Below are positions 34,685 to 48,959 of a DNA stretch of 64,000 bases, piece after piece; position 1 is the first letter of the stretch, and every line of letters begins with the position of its first letter. Source of the stretch: Microvelia longipes (Eukaryota > Arthropoda > Insecta > Hemiptera > Veliidae). The notes beneath the pieces were generated by a model. The model had not been told where the DNA came from, made no database searches, and saw only the letters and a program-made list of their open reading frames with translations. A program made the translations under genes and the position numbers. The stretch spans positions 2,382,314 through 2,446,313 of the forward strand of contig JACMZG010001914.1 of assembly GCA_018340805.1 (NCBI GenBank), given 5' to 3'.

Positions 34685-37600
34685 TATTTAGGAAATGAGT
34701 GATCTGCCATGTAATGGACCATTGTGTGTGTTAATCCAATTATTATTTAGGACATGGAAGTGATCTGCCATGTAATGGACCATTGTGTGTGTTATATCCA
34801 ATTATTTCATGTTGGAATCTGAGTTGATCATCTGCCTGCAATCGGACATTGTGTGTTTATAATCAATTATTTATTTATAGGACTGAGTGATCTGCCATTA
34901 TGTAATGAGCCATTTGTGTGTTATATCAATTATTTTATTTAGGAAATGGTGATCTGCTGTAATGGACCATTGTGGTGTGTTATTCCAATATTTCATTTAG
35001 GAAACTGAGTGATCTGCATGTATGACCCATTGGTGTGTATATATCAATTAATTTTATTTAGGGGAAACTGAGTGATCGGGCCTGTCTAATGGACCCATTG
35101 TGTGTGTTATATCAATTGATTCTATTTAGGAACTGAGTCGATTGCCATGTAATGGACCCAATTCGTGTGTATTATATCCATTATTATTTTAGGAACTGGT
35201 GATTTGCTATGGATGACAATTGTGATTGTTATATCCAATTATTTTTATTAGAAAACTGAGTGATCTGCCATGGTAAATGGACCCATTGTGTGTGTTTATC
35301 CAATTATTTTATTAGGAAACTGAGTGAGTCTTGCCATGTAATGGACCCATTGTGTGTGTTATATCCAATTATTTATTTGGAACTGAGTGATTTTGCTATG
35401 GGATGGGACCCATTGTGTGTTGTTATATTCAATATATTTAGGGAAACGGGGGATCTGCCATGTAATGGACCAGTTTGTGTGGGTTAATATCCATTATTTA
35501 TTTAGGGAAATGTGGTATCTGCCATGTTAATGGACCATTGTGATGTGTGTATCCAATTATTTTATTAGGAAAACTGAGCTGATCTGCATGTTAATGACCC
35601 TTGTTGTATGTAAGTTATAATAACAAATTAAATTTTATATACATAGGAAACGGAAGTGATCTGACCAATGTAAGTGGAACATTGTGTGTGTATTATATCC
35701 ACATATAATTTTATTTAGAGAAAAACTGAAAAAGTGATTTGCTATAGCGGATGAGACCGTATGTAGATGTGTATAATCAATTATTGATTTAAGAGAAAAA
35801 CTGAGGTAGAATCTGCAACATGTAAAAATGGACCCATTGTAGTGTGTTAAAAATATCCAATTATTATTAATTTATAGAACATAGAAGTGAATCTTGAGCC
35901 AATTTTAATAGGCACCATATGTGTGATGTTAATATCCAAATTATTTTAATTTAGGAAACTGAAAATAGAATCTAGACCATGTAAATGGACATATGATGTG
36001 TGTAATATATCAATATATTAATCATTTTAGAACTGACGTCGATTTGCCTATGGGCATGCGACCCATTATGTGTCGTTCTATATCCATTATTTTACCTTTA
36101 GGACACACTGCAGTGATCTGCCAATGTAAGTGGACCCACCTTGTTGTGTGTTATATCCCTTACTCTTTCTCTTAGGCAAACCTGAACGTGATTACGCCAC
36201 TGCTAACTGACCCAATGTGCTGCACCTGTCCTATATCCAATCTATTCCTACTTAGCGAAACTGAGTCGATCTCGCCATGTAATGGACCCATCTGTGTGTG
36301 TTATATCCAATTTTTTATTTACGGAACCTGAGTCGACTTCTGCCATGTTCACAATGGACCCATTGTGATGTCGTCTATATCAACTTCCATGTTACTTTAG
36401 AACTGCAGTGGACTCTGCATTGTAATCGACCCACCTTGCTGTCGTAGTCCAGATCCATTCATTTTTTCTTTAGGACACTGAGTGCATCTGCCATGTCATG
36501 GAACCCTCGGTGGCCTGTGTTCATATTCAAATTAGGTTTATTTAGGAAACCTGACGTGAACTGCCATGTAATGGACCCCATTGGGTGTTTCTATCCCATT
36601 ATTGTCACGTTAGGAACACTGACGTGATCTGCAATGTATGGACCCCATTTGTGCGTGTTATAACTCCAATTCTTCTTATTCTTAGGGACACTCGAGTGAC
36701 TCCTGCCACTGCTAATGGACCCTTGTGTTGTGTTCATATTCCATTATTTCATTTGTAGGAAACATGAGTACCTCTGCACGGTAATGGACCATTGCGTGTT
36801 GTTATATCCAATTATTTATCTTAGGAAACTGCCACGTGATTTGCTATGGCCGATGGCAACCACCATTGTGGGTTATAACTCCACATTCTTTTATTTAGGA
36901 ACACCTGACGTGCATCTGACCAAGTTATCGGACCATCTGTCGGTAGTTTGGTATATCCCAATCTATTTATTTAGGACAAACCTGGTGGTGCTACTGGGAT
37001 GGACCATTCGTGAAGGCTGTTCTATAATATTTTAATTTCACGGACCACTGCAGTGACTCTTGCCATGTAATGGACCCATATGTGTGTGTTATATCCAATT
37101 TTTATTTAGCCGACAACCCTGCAGTGAATCTGCCATGAATAATTGGACTTGTGTGGGTACTAATATCCAAATTATTTTATTTAGGAAACTGCACGTGACC
37201 TCTGCCAGGTAAGACCCACTTGTGCTGTGTCTATATCCACATTATTTTATTTACGCGAAACTCGAAGTGACTTTGCTAATGGGATGGACCGCTGCTGTGT
37301 GTGTCTACTATCCCAATTACTCTGTTATTTAGGACCTGAGATGACTGCCATGTACAATCGGACCCCACTGTCCGTCGTTGCATATCCCAATCTCATCATC
37401 CTTTATCTTAGGAAACGGAGTCGATCCGCCAATGAATGCGGAACCACTTGCGTTGTGTGTTATCTCCAATTATATTATTTAGGAAACCTGAGTGATCTGC
37501 CATGTAATGACCACTTGTTGTGTGGTTAATATCGCCATTACAATTTTATTTGCGAAATGCAGTGATTGCACTATCGGGATGGACCCATAATAGGTGTCGT

Positions 37601-40600
37601 GTTATATCCAATTATTTTATCTTAGGCAGCAGTGATCTGCCATGTACAGTGGCACCATTCGTGCTGTGTCTATATCCACATTTAGTTTAGAGAAGCTGGT
37701 GACTGCCACCTGTAATGGACCATTGTCCCTTGTGTGTTAGATATCAATTATTTTATTTAGGAACTGAGTGACTCTGCATGTCACTGCGACCATTCGTGCT
37801 CGTTGTTTGTGTTACTGATCCATGATTCCTTATTTAGGAAAAACTGACGTTAATCTCGCCATGCTTAATCGGACCAGCATGCTGTGTTACTAATCCATTA
37901 TTTTATTAGGAAACTAGATGGACTCTGCAGTAACTGGGACTCCACTTGGTGTGTCTATCATATTTTATTTCGGAAACCATGGTGATCTGCCATGTAATGG
38001 GACCCATGTGTGTGTATATCCATTATCTTTACTTTAGAACCGAGTGATCTTGCCATGTACTGGACCATCTTGTGTGTATTATCCAATCATCTTTATTACG
38101 GACACTGACGTGATCCTGCCATGTCAATGGACCCACTTGTGTGTCTTTATACTCCATATTTTAATTTAGGAACACCTGACTGATCTGCCACTGTAAATGG
38201 ACCATTGTGATGTGTATATACTCCAATTATTGTTCATTACTTAGGAAACTGAGTGATACTGCCATGTAAGGGGGGGAAAACCCATTTTGTTGTCTGTGGC
38301 GGTGTCGTTATATACCAATTATTTATTTACGGAAACTGAGTAGATTTGCCTAATGGGATGAGACCATTTGGTGATGTCTCTATCCACATTATTTTATTTA
38401 GGAAACTGAGTGTCTGGCATGTTAATGGACACCATTGTGTGGTGGTGTATATGCCAATTATTTCATATAGGAAATGAGTGATTTGCTATGGGATGGACCA
38501 ATTGTGTGTGTTATATCCAATTATTTTATTTAGAGAACCGAGTGATCTGCCATGTAATGGACATAATTGTAAATCTTTTTACCATGAGCTTGCCTAAGTT
38601 CTTATTAATATTATATTGTTATTCTGCTGAGTTAGTTGAGTTGAGTTTTTTGTGACCGTTGTGTTTGTGTTATTTTCAGTCTTGTCTATATCATATTTCA
38701 TTTAGGAAACTGAGTGATCTGCCATGTAATGGGGACCATTGTGTGTGTAGTATATCCAGATTATTTTATTTAGGAAACTGAGTGATCTGCCATGTAATGG
38801 CCATGTTGTTGTTACTATCCAATATTATTTGATTTAGGAACGAGTGGATCTGCAGTTGGTAATGGACCATTGTGTTGTGTTATCTCCAATTATTCTTAGG
38901 GAAAACTGATGATCTGCCATGTAATGGACCATGTGTGGATGATATCCAATTATTTTTTGGAACTGAGTAATTGCAGTAATGGACCCATTGTGTGTGTTTA
39001 TAGCCATTATTTCATTTAGGAACTAGAAAGTGACTGCCATGTATACCCATTGGTTGTGTTTATATCAATTATTTAGTTTAGGAACTGAGTGATTTGCTAT
39101 GGGATGGACCCATTGTTGGTTGTATATCAATTATTTTTATTTAAGAAACTGCAGTGAATCTGCCATGTAATGGACCATTGTGTGTGTTATCCAATATATT
39201 GTTATTTAGGAAACTGAGTGAGTGATCTGCCATGTATGGACCCATTGTGTGTGAATTATATCCAATTATTTTATTTTAGGAAACTGAGTTGATTTGCTTT
39301 ATGGGATGACCCATTGTGTGTGTTTATATCAATTTTTTATTTAGGGAAACTGAACGTGATCTGCCATGTATGGACCCATTGTGTGTGTTATATCCCAAAT
39401 TGATTTTATTTAGGAACTGAGTTGATCTGCCATCGTAATGGACCATTTGTGTGTTTATCAATTGATTTATTAGGAAACTGATGATCTGCATGTAATGACC
39501 CAGTGTGTGTGTTTATCCCAATTATTTTATTTGGAAACTGAGTGATCTGCATGTAATGGACCCATTGTGTGTGTTATATCCAATTATCTTATTCAGGAAA
39601 TGAGTGATTTTGCTATGGGATGGACCCATTGTGTGTGTTATCCATTATTTTATTAGGAACTGAGTGGATTATGCACTTGTAATGGGACCATTGTGTGTGT
39701 TATATCCATTATTTTATTTAGGAAACTGAGTATCTGCATGTAATGACCATTGTGTGTGTTATATCCAATGTATTTTATTTAGGAAATGAGTGATTCTGCC
39801 ATGTAATGACCCATTGGTTGTTATATCCAAGTATTTTATTTAGGAAACTGAGTATTGTCATAGAGACAAATCAATTGATAGAGGGTCGCTCTGATTTTTT
39901 ATATCCATTATTGTATTAGGGACTAATGTGGTGTGACTCTGCCATCGTAATGGTACACCATTGTGTAGTGTGTTGATCCTAATTATCTTATGTACGGAAT
40001 GGTGGATGCTGCAACTGTAGACGTGATACGCTGAGTGTGTGTCTTAACTTCCAATCTATTTTATATAGGAACGTGAGTGATCTGCCATGTAATGACCATT
40101 TGTGTGTTATACCATTAATTTTTATTTAGGCAACTGATGTGATCTGCCATGTACATGGACCCATTGGTGTGTGTTATATCAATTATTTTATTAGGACGGA
40201 ACTGAGAGTTAATTTGCTATGGGATGGACCCATTGGGTGTTATAGCAATTATTTTATTTAGGAACTAAGTGATTTGCCAATAGTAATGGACCCATTGTGT
40301 AGCTTATATCCAATTATTTTATTTAGGAACTTGAGTGTCTGCCATAATGGACATTGTGTGTGTTATATCCAATTATTTATTTAGGAACATTGAGTACTGC
40401 ATGTAATGGGGACCCATTGTGTGTGTTATATCCATTATTTTATTTAGGAACTGGATGATTTTGCTATGGGATGGACCAATTGTGTTGTGTTATAAGCTCT
40501 CTCATCTTTATTTAGAGATTCGAAACTTGATGATTACCATGATAATGGAACCATTGTGGTTTGGTTATATCAAATGTTTATTTAGGAAACTATGATCTGC

Positions 40601-43600
40601 CATGTAGCCCATCTGTGTGTGTTATATCCATTATTTATTTAGAAACTGAGTTGATCTGCATGTAATGGACCCATTGTGTGTGTTAGATCCAATTAATTTA
40701 TTTAGGAAACTGAGTGATTTTTGGCTTATGGGATGGACCTCTTGTGTGTGTTATATCCAATTATTTTTTTAGGAAATTGAGTGATCTGCCATGTAATGGG
40801 ACCCATTGTGTGTGTTAGTAGTCAAATTCATTTTTAGGAAACTGAGTGATCTGCTATGTAATGGACCCATTGTGTGTGTTATATTCAATTATTTATTTAG
40901 AAACTGAGTGGATTTTTGCCATGTAATGGAATTGTGTGTGTTATATTCCAATTATTATTAGGAACAACTGAGTGATGTGCATGGGATGGCCCATTGTGTG
41001 GTTATATCCAATATTTTATTTAGGAAACTGGATGTCCTGCCATTGTAATGGACCCATTGTGGTGTGTTATTCCAAATTATTTCATTTAGGAACTGAGTGT
41101 CTGCCATGTAATGGACATGAATGTGTGTTATATCCAATTATTTTATTTAGGAACTGAGTGATCTTGCTATGTAATTGGAACTGCCATTGTGTGTGTTATA
41201 TCATTTTTTATTTAGGAAACTGAGTGATTTGCTATGGATGGACCCGTTGGTGTGTGTTATATTCCAATTATTTTATTTAGGAAACTGAGTGATTGCCATG
41301 TAATGGATCCCATTGTGTGTGTTATATCAATTATTTTATTAGGAACTGAGTGATCTTGCCATGTAATGGACCCATTGTGTTGTGTTATATCCAATTTTTT
41401 ATTTAGGGAATGATCTGCCATGTATGGACCCAGTGTGTGTGTTATATCCAATTATTTTATTTAGGAAACTGAGTGATCTGCATGTAATGGACCCATTGTG
41501 TGTGTTTATCCAATTATTTTATTTAGGAAACTGAGTGATCTGCAATGTAATGGACCCATTGTGTGTGTTATATCCAATTTTTTATTAGGAAACTGAGTAG
41601 TTGCTATGGGATGGACCATTGTGTGTGTTATATCCAATTATTTTATTTAGAACTGAGTGATCTGCATGTATGACCATTGTGTGTGTTATATCCATTATTT
41701 CATTTAGGACTGAGTGATCTTGCATGTAATGACCATTGTGTGTGTTATATCCAATTATTTTATTTAGGAAACTGAGTGATTTGGTATGGATGGACCCATT
41801 GTGTGTGTTATATCCAATTATTTTATTTAGGAAACTGCACTCGACCTCCTCCTGTAATGACCCATTGGATTGTTGTAGCTGTTACTTCCAATATTTATTA
41901 TTATGAATGTGACATTGACTAATGTTTATGCGAAGCATTGTGTGATTGGTAGTGACGTCCATTTTATTTAGGAAACTGAGTGATCTGGGTAATGGATCCA
42001 TTTGTGTGTGTTATATCCAATTATTTATTTAGGAACTGAGTGATCTGCCATGTAATGGACCTTTGTGGTGTGTATATCCAATTATTTTTTTAGGATGACG
42101 TTGACCTGCATGTAATGGACCCATTGTGTGTGTTATATCCAATTATTTTATTTAGGAAAACTGAATGTGTATCAATTATTTTATTTAGGAAACTGAGTGA
42201 TTGCATGTAATGGACCATTGTGTGTGTTATATCCATTATTTTATTTAGGAAACTGAGTGATCTGCCATTGTAATGGACCATTGTGTGTTGTTATATCAAT
42301 TATTTTATTTAGGAAACTGAGTGATCTTGCCATGTAATGGACCATGTAGTGTGTTATATCCATTATTTTAATTAGGAAACTGAGTGATTTGCTTATGGAA
42401 CGGACCATTGTGGGTGTATATCCAATTATTTTATTTAGGAAATGAGTGATCTGCCATGTAATGGACCCATTGTGTGTGTTATATCCAATTATTTCATTTA
42501 GGAAACTGAGTGATCTGCTATGTATGGACCCATTTGTGTGTTTATATTCAATTATTTTATTTAGGAAACTGAGGTATTTGCATGTAATGGACCATTGTGT
42601 GTGTTATATCCAATTATTTTATTTAGGAACTGAGTGATTTGCTATGTATATGGACCCATTGTGTGTGTTATATCCAATTATTTTATTTAGGAAACTGAGT
42701 GATCTGCCATGTAATGGACCATTGTGTTGTTATATCCAATTATTTATTTAGAACTGTGATCTGCCATGTAATGGACACACTGTTGATATGTAATGGACCT
42801 ATGTGGTTTATATAATTTTTATTAGGAAACTGAAGTGATTTCATGGATGGACCATTGTGTGTGTTTATATCCAATTATTTTATTTAGGAAACTGAGTGAT
42901 TGCATGTAATGGACCATTGTGTGTGTTAATATCCAATTATTTTATTTTAGGAAACTGAGTGATCTGCCATGTAATGGACCATTGTGTGTGTATATCCAAT
43001 TATTTTATTTAGGAAGCTGAGTGATCTGCCATGTAGTGGACCCATTTGATGGGTTTATTCTATTTTTATTAGAAAACTGAGTGATTTGCTATATGAACCC
43101 ATGTGTGTGTTATATCCAATTATTTTATTTAGGAACTGAAGTGATCTTGCCATGTAATGGACCCTGTTGTGTGTTATATCCAATTATTTTATTTAGGAAA
43201 CTGAGGATCTGCATGTAATGGACCATTGTTGTGGTAATATCCATTTTTTATTTAGGAAACTGAGTGATTTGCCATGTAATGGACCCATTGTGTTGTGTTA
43301 TATCCAATTATTTTATTTAGGAAACTGAGTGATCTGCCATGTAATGGACCATTGTGTTGTGTTATATCCAATTATTTTATTTAGGAAACTGATGATTTGT
43401 ATGGATGGGACATTGTGTGTGTTATCCAATTATTTTATTTAGGAACTGAGTGATTCTGCCATGTAATGGACCCATTGTGTGTGTTATATTCCATTATTTT
43501 ATTAGGAACTGAGTCTAGTAATGGCCAATTGTGTTGTTATATCCATTTTTTATTTAGGAAACTGAGTGATCTGCAGTATGACCCCATTGTGTGTGTTATA

Positions 43601-45370
43601 TCCCATCTATTTTATTTAGGAAAGCTGAGTATTTGCCATGGGATGGAATGGACCATTGTTGTGTGATTGTATCCAATTATTTTATTAGGAAACTGTGATT
43701 TGCCACGTTAATGGACCATTGTGTGTGGTATCTATCCCAATATTTTATTTTAGGAAACTGAGTGATCTGCCATGTAATGGACCCATGTGTGGTTGTTATA
43801 TCCAATTATTTTATTTAGGAAACTGAGTGATTGCCATGTAATGGACCCATTGTGTGTGTTATATCCAATATTTATTTAGGAAACTGAGTGATTTGCTATG
43901 GAGATGGACCCATTTGTGTGTGTTATATGCCAATTTATTTTAAGTTTAGGAACTTGAGTGATCATGCCATGTAATGGACCCATTGTGTGTGTTATATCCA
44001 ATTATTTTATTTAGGAAACTGAGTGATTGCATTTTGTTATGGATGGACCCATTTGTGTGTGTTATATCCAATTATTTTATTTAGGAAACTGAGTGATCTG
44101 CCATGTAATGGACCCATTGTGTGTGTTATATCCAATTATTTTATTATAGGACTGAGGGATTTGCTAATGGGATGGACCCATTGTGTGTGTTATATCACAT
44201 TATTTTATTTAGGAAACTGATGTGATCTGCCATGTAATGGACCCATTGTGTGTGTTTATATCCAATTATTTTATTTAGGAAACTGAGTGATTTGCATGTA
44301 ATGGACCCTTTGTGTGTTTTAATCCAATTATTTTATTTAGGAAACTGAGTGATCTGCCATGTAATGGACCCATTGTGTGTTATATCCAATTATTTTATTT
44401 AGGAAACTGAGTGATCTGCCATGTAATGGACCCATTGTGTGTGTTATATCAATTATTTTATTTAGGAAACTGAGTGATTTGCTATGGGATGGACCCATTG
44501 TGTGTGTTATATCCAAATTATTTTATTTAGGAAACTGAGTGATCTTGCCATGTAATGGACCCATTGTGTGTGTTATATCCAAATTATTTTATTTAGGAAA
44601 CTGAGTGAATTTGGCCATGGGAGGACCATTGTGTGTGTTATATCATTATTTTATTTAGGAAATGATGATCTGCCATTAATGGACCATTGTGTGTGTTATA
44701 TCCATTATTTTATTTAGGAAACTGAGTGATTTTGCTATGGGATGGACCATTGTTTGTGTGTTTATTCCAATTATTTATTTAGGAAATGAGTGATCTGCCA
44801 TGTAATGGACCATTGTGTGTGTTATATCCAATTATTTTATTTAGGAAACTGAGTGATTGCCATGTATGGACCCATTGTGTGTGTTATATCCAATTATTTT
44901 ATTTAGGAAACTGAGTGATTGCCATGTAATGGACCATTGTGTGTGTTATATCAATTATTTTATTTAGGAAACTGAGTGATTTGCTATGGGATGGACCCAT
45001 TGTGTGTGTTTATATCCAATTATTTTATTTAGGAAACTGAGTGATCTGCCATGTAATGGACCCATTGTGTGTGTTATATCCAATTATTTATTTAGGAACT
45101 GAGTGATTTGCTAGGATGGATTGTGTGTGTTATATCAATTATTTTATTTAGGAAATCTGCCATAGTGATGGCATGTAATGGACATTGTGTTGTTATTCAA
45201 TTATTTTATTTAGGAAATGAGTGATCTGCATGTAATGGACCTTGTGTGTTGTTATATCCAATTATTTTATTTAGGAAAACTGAATGATTTGCTATGGGAT
45301 GGACCCATTGTGTGTGTTATATCCAATTATTTTATTTTGGAAACTGAGTGATTTGCCATGTAATGGACCT
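34685..45370. repeat. 64-bp satellite array, left segment
   Basis: Roughly 170 monomers of a 64-bp unit: AACTGAGTGATCTGCCATGT, AATGGACCCATTGTGTGTGT, TATATCCAATTATTTTATTT, AGGA. About a quarter of units between 40.2 and 45.4 kb are class B, with TTGCTATGGGATGG in place of CTGCCATGTAATGG. Indels are very frequent, especially at 35.6-38.4 kb. Small non-satellite patches occur at about 38563-38685, 39853-39898 and 41880-41950. Confidence 0.97.
38563..38685. other. Non-satellite patch within the array
   Basis: About 120 bp unrelated to the monomer (GTAAATCTTTTTACCATGAG to TATTTTCAGTCTTGTC), flanked by satellite on both sides. Origin not recognised. Confidence 0.7.
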
Positions 45371-45939
45371 TATTATTATTACTACTAGTGTTTATTATTA
45401 TATATATTATTATTATATATTATTATATTATACTATTGTTACTATATTATTTATTATTTATTACTTTTTATGATTATTTTATTATTATTATATATATATT
45501 TATATATATATAAATATAATATTTTATATTTATTATATTATATTATTATATTTATATATATATAAAAAATAAAGTGAAATTTTTATATTTTTAAAACATC
45601 GAATACTTAAATTGTCGCTCCTAAAGTAAAAGCAAATAAAGCATTTGAAATTAATTTTCTTCAGTAGAAGAAGAGTAGTTAAATCCAATTCTGAAGTATG
45701 AATACTTGAAAGGTTCAAAGTTGAAGAATGAAAAACTTTTAACAAGGAAGAAACAATGAAATCAAGTATTGAAAATACTTGCTTACTAACGCCAAAGAAA
45801 CTCAAGAAAACAATTAATTCACAATCCTCAGAGAGATAAACAAGCTTTTAGTATGTAAATTAAACATTTTAAAGGGCATAGGGTTATCATAATATCAATT
45901 TTTCGATTCAAACAGGTATTTGTTAGGTTGGTACAAATA

Positions 45940-46065
45940 TTTTCCAAACAGCGCAACTTCACCTATAGATTAATTCTTGTGCCAAGTTTCAACTCTTATA
46001 ACTAGCATAACTACACTGGGAGCTACGATGATAAAAGACACACACATATACAGACAGACAACAGT
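45940..46065 (-). repeat. Dispersed repeat 5' fragment in the island
   Basis: GTGCCAAGTTTCAACTCTTA, AACTACACTGGGAGCTACGA and CACACACATATACAGACAGA follow the inverted 5' part of the 12280-13055 family. Confidence 0.65.
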
Positions 46066-46651
46066 AAAGAAGTATAGTTATAGTTATTACAACTATAAAG
46101 AATGCTAAAGCTTTTACAAGTATAAATATTTAAAAGTAATTATGTAAAAGAGAGTTAGGTTATTGATAGTTTCTATAGTTGGTTAATGATGGCAGTATAT
46201 GATCAATAATAGTTTTTGAAGCTAATTGATGATAATATGAATGTTAGAGTTATATAGTTACTTGAGTCGACTAAGGCTGATAGGTACTGGTTGATATGAC
46301 ATTTAATGATAAAACAACCTTAATAAATATAACATGTGGAATGTAAGAGAAGACCTGAAACCTGACATCACTAACTGTTTCATTTTAAAACCCTGCCGTA
46401 TTAGTTTACGGTCAAGTAAAGCAAATATTTTCCTATAGCGTTTTCATGCAGACGGTTTAATCTAAATATGCATCAGATGTCAATTAATTTCCTCCTCCCT
46501 CTTATCCTCCAACCCTCCTTTCATTCCCCCCTCTTCTCCTACTTCTAAACGTTTTATTCAATGAATATAATAGACTTATTTATGTACTTTGCATATTTTT
46601 ACAGAATATACCTTGATTTTTTTTTAAATAGTGTTTTTTTATGGTCTTCAG

Positions 46652-46680
46652 GCCGCTACGTGGCGACGCCACGTAGCGGC
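46652..46680. repeat. Perfect GC-rich palindrome, 14-bp arms
   Basis: GCCGCTACGTGGCG, one A, then the exact reverse complement. It is strikingly GC-rich in AT-rich DNA. It could be a hairpin terminus or a protein-binding dyad; function unknown. Confidence 0.95.
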
Positions 46681-48330
46681 ACTTAGCAATATTTTTAAAC
46701 CCTGAGGTGAAGCCAAATAGGTTATAGAGTTGGTTCCTGATGCAAAGCCGAGGAAATCATTTGGTTCAGTTCTGAGGCGAACCCTAGATTGTTTTTTTAA
46801 CCAAGTGTATTGGTCAAAAAACAAGATTGTTTACATAATGTTTATATGTCAATCAATAATACTAGAGCTAATGCTGATAATAAAATTAAACTTCGTTTTT
46901 TTGTTAATCATACCTAGATGCACATGTGTAACAAGTGTCAGCCCAATCTTTTTATGGAAAAAAATCAACAACACTTTTTAAAACTTATTAAGATTTGTGA
47001 TTGTTGAAATGTTGGTAGGTTCACATATGTGACTAATTGACGTCACACATATTTCATAAATAATATGTTACTAAAAAGGTTGATATCGTACCATATTTCA
47101 TTTTGATCTAAAGTTATAATAATATTTTGATCTAAGTCCCATATAATCGTCTAGAAACAAATTCTTGTTCCTAGTTTAAATATACATATATGCATTTATT
47201 TCAGTTACATTTGAAATAAATGTTACTTATTGAAATAAAACTTATTTCACTTGATGGTCGGACTAAACATTATTATTATTTAAAAGAATACTAATAGATA
47301 GTTTCAGGTGTCAGTATTTAAGCAGTCCTTTTAATCCACGGCTCAAAGTGATATTAAGCATAACGATTGCCACTATAACCTAAATTTGTTCACGCAGGGT
47401 TTGCCTCTGATGATCCTCAAGACTCTAAACGGGCACTATCATTAATAAACTTATTTAAATTAATCCTTGGAAAAAAATCCCAATGGCGTTTTCTTTAGAT
47501 TTTCCTCAGTCTTTAAAACAAAGGAAAAGATAACAGGAAATAGGTAGACGTGAGATTGAAAAGCCCTTTCTGTAATTCACAGAAAATCTCGTGTGATTCC
47601 TACGTGTATATAACACGTGACAACAATCCCACGTGGGGTATCGTAACCAGAAGAGACGTATCAAAGATTTCCCTTCAGGCCTATATCATTATTATAAAGG
47701 GGAAAGAAATCCTTTGTTTTAGTTTTTCTTTGTTTTCTATTTTAAATCGTCCTACTTTTATAAGATATCTCAAAGTTTTAAATTTATAGATACATTTCCT
47801 CCAACTTATACAAACTGGGAGCTGCGACCAAATGTTGTAAAAAAATCCTAGATATTGCTGACTCAAAAAATATAGTTGATTTACATTTCACTAAAATACA
47901 GCAAGTGGAGTTTATTGTATATAAAGGCTCTATATAGTTACGTCAACAAAATAAGTTTCTACCGTCAATAAATCAAATGGTCGACAAATCGTTGTTCGAA
48001 AAATAATTTGAGTTTTTCAAAGGAATGATCTTGAGACCAGGTTGTTGGATCGATAAATCAGAAATTTGACTAATCGTTCAATCGACAGATTATTTGTCGA
48101 CAAAATAATTTGTAAACGTTGCGACTCGGATTGCGTCGACTAATCATTCCGTCGACTAACTGATTTGTCTACATAACGAATCTACTCCGAATTTTAATAC
48201 TGGTAAGTTTTGGCTAGGTGGTTTAGGCACGGGTCCACGAGGGGGGAAGTTCGCCTGTGTTTCCTTTAGAAAGGAAACACAAAGGAAGAAAGAGAAAATG
48301 AAATTACTATTACGTAATATTATGAATTCT

Positions 48331-48335
<5 letters not shown>

Positions 48336-48366
<31 letters not shown>

Positions 48367-48410
48367 ATATATATATATATAATATATATATATATAATAT
48401 ATATATAATA
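48336..48410. repeat. (TA)n microsatellite
   Basis: About 75 bp of TA dinucleotides with a few phase slips (ATAATATA). Confidence 0.95.
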
Positions 48411-48959
48411 CTAGCCCCTCCTTTCCCTGAGGTAGAACTGGATTTTCCCTTGGCTCTGGTTAATCATATTTCTTTGTCTAGGCAAATCTTTTATTTGTCT
48501 AAGATAATCTTTACGCGTATATTTTCTTTGATTTCGAAGAAGTGAAAGAAATATTCTTTTTAAACTTAAAATATGTAAACAGAAAATAAAGTTAAAGTGG
48601 GCTATAAAGAATAAAACTTTATAAAGTACATTAAATGTAAGCGAGCATATCAAGTTCTCAAAGTTTTAGATTCTTAAACGAATTTTTCCAAGCATAAATT
48701 TAAACTTTTCAACAAAAAATGTTTTTCTAAACAACGATAAAACACATTTCATGCTCAAACACGCACACTATACACACTGACGAATAAAACAACCTATGCA
48801 CACATGCATAACTTTTATGTTCGCATAAAGATGAACAACATAAATATAAATATGTAACATATGACTCATAAGATTTATTTGTACTCAAGCATACTTTAAG
48901 TACCAAAGAATGTAACATACTTTGTAAAGTTTTAAACTTAACAGGTTTAATAATAAATA

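Noticed and set aside
33616..34722. Open frames of 340-360 codons across 33.6-34.7 kb (and similarly 57.9-59.1 kb)
   Set aside because: They consist almost wholly of N and exist only because the gap contains no stop codons.
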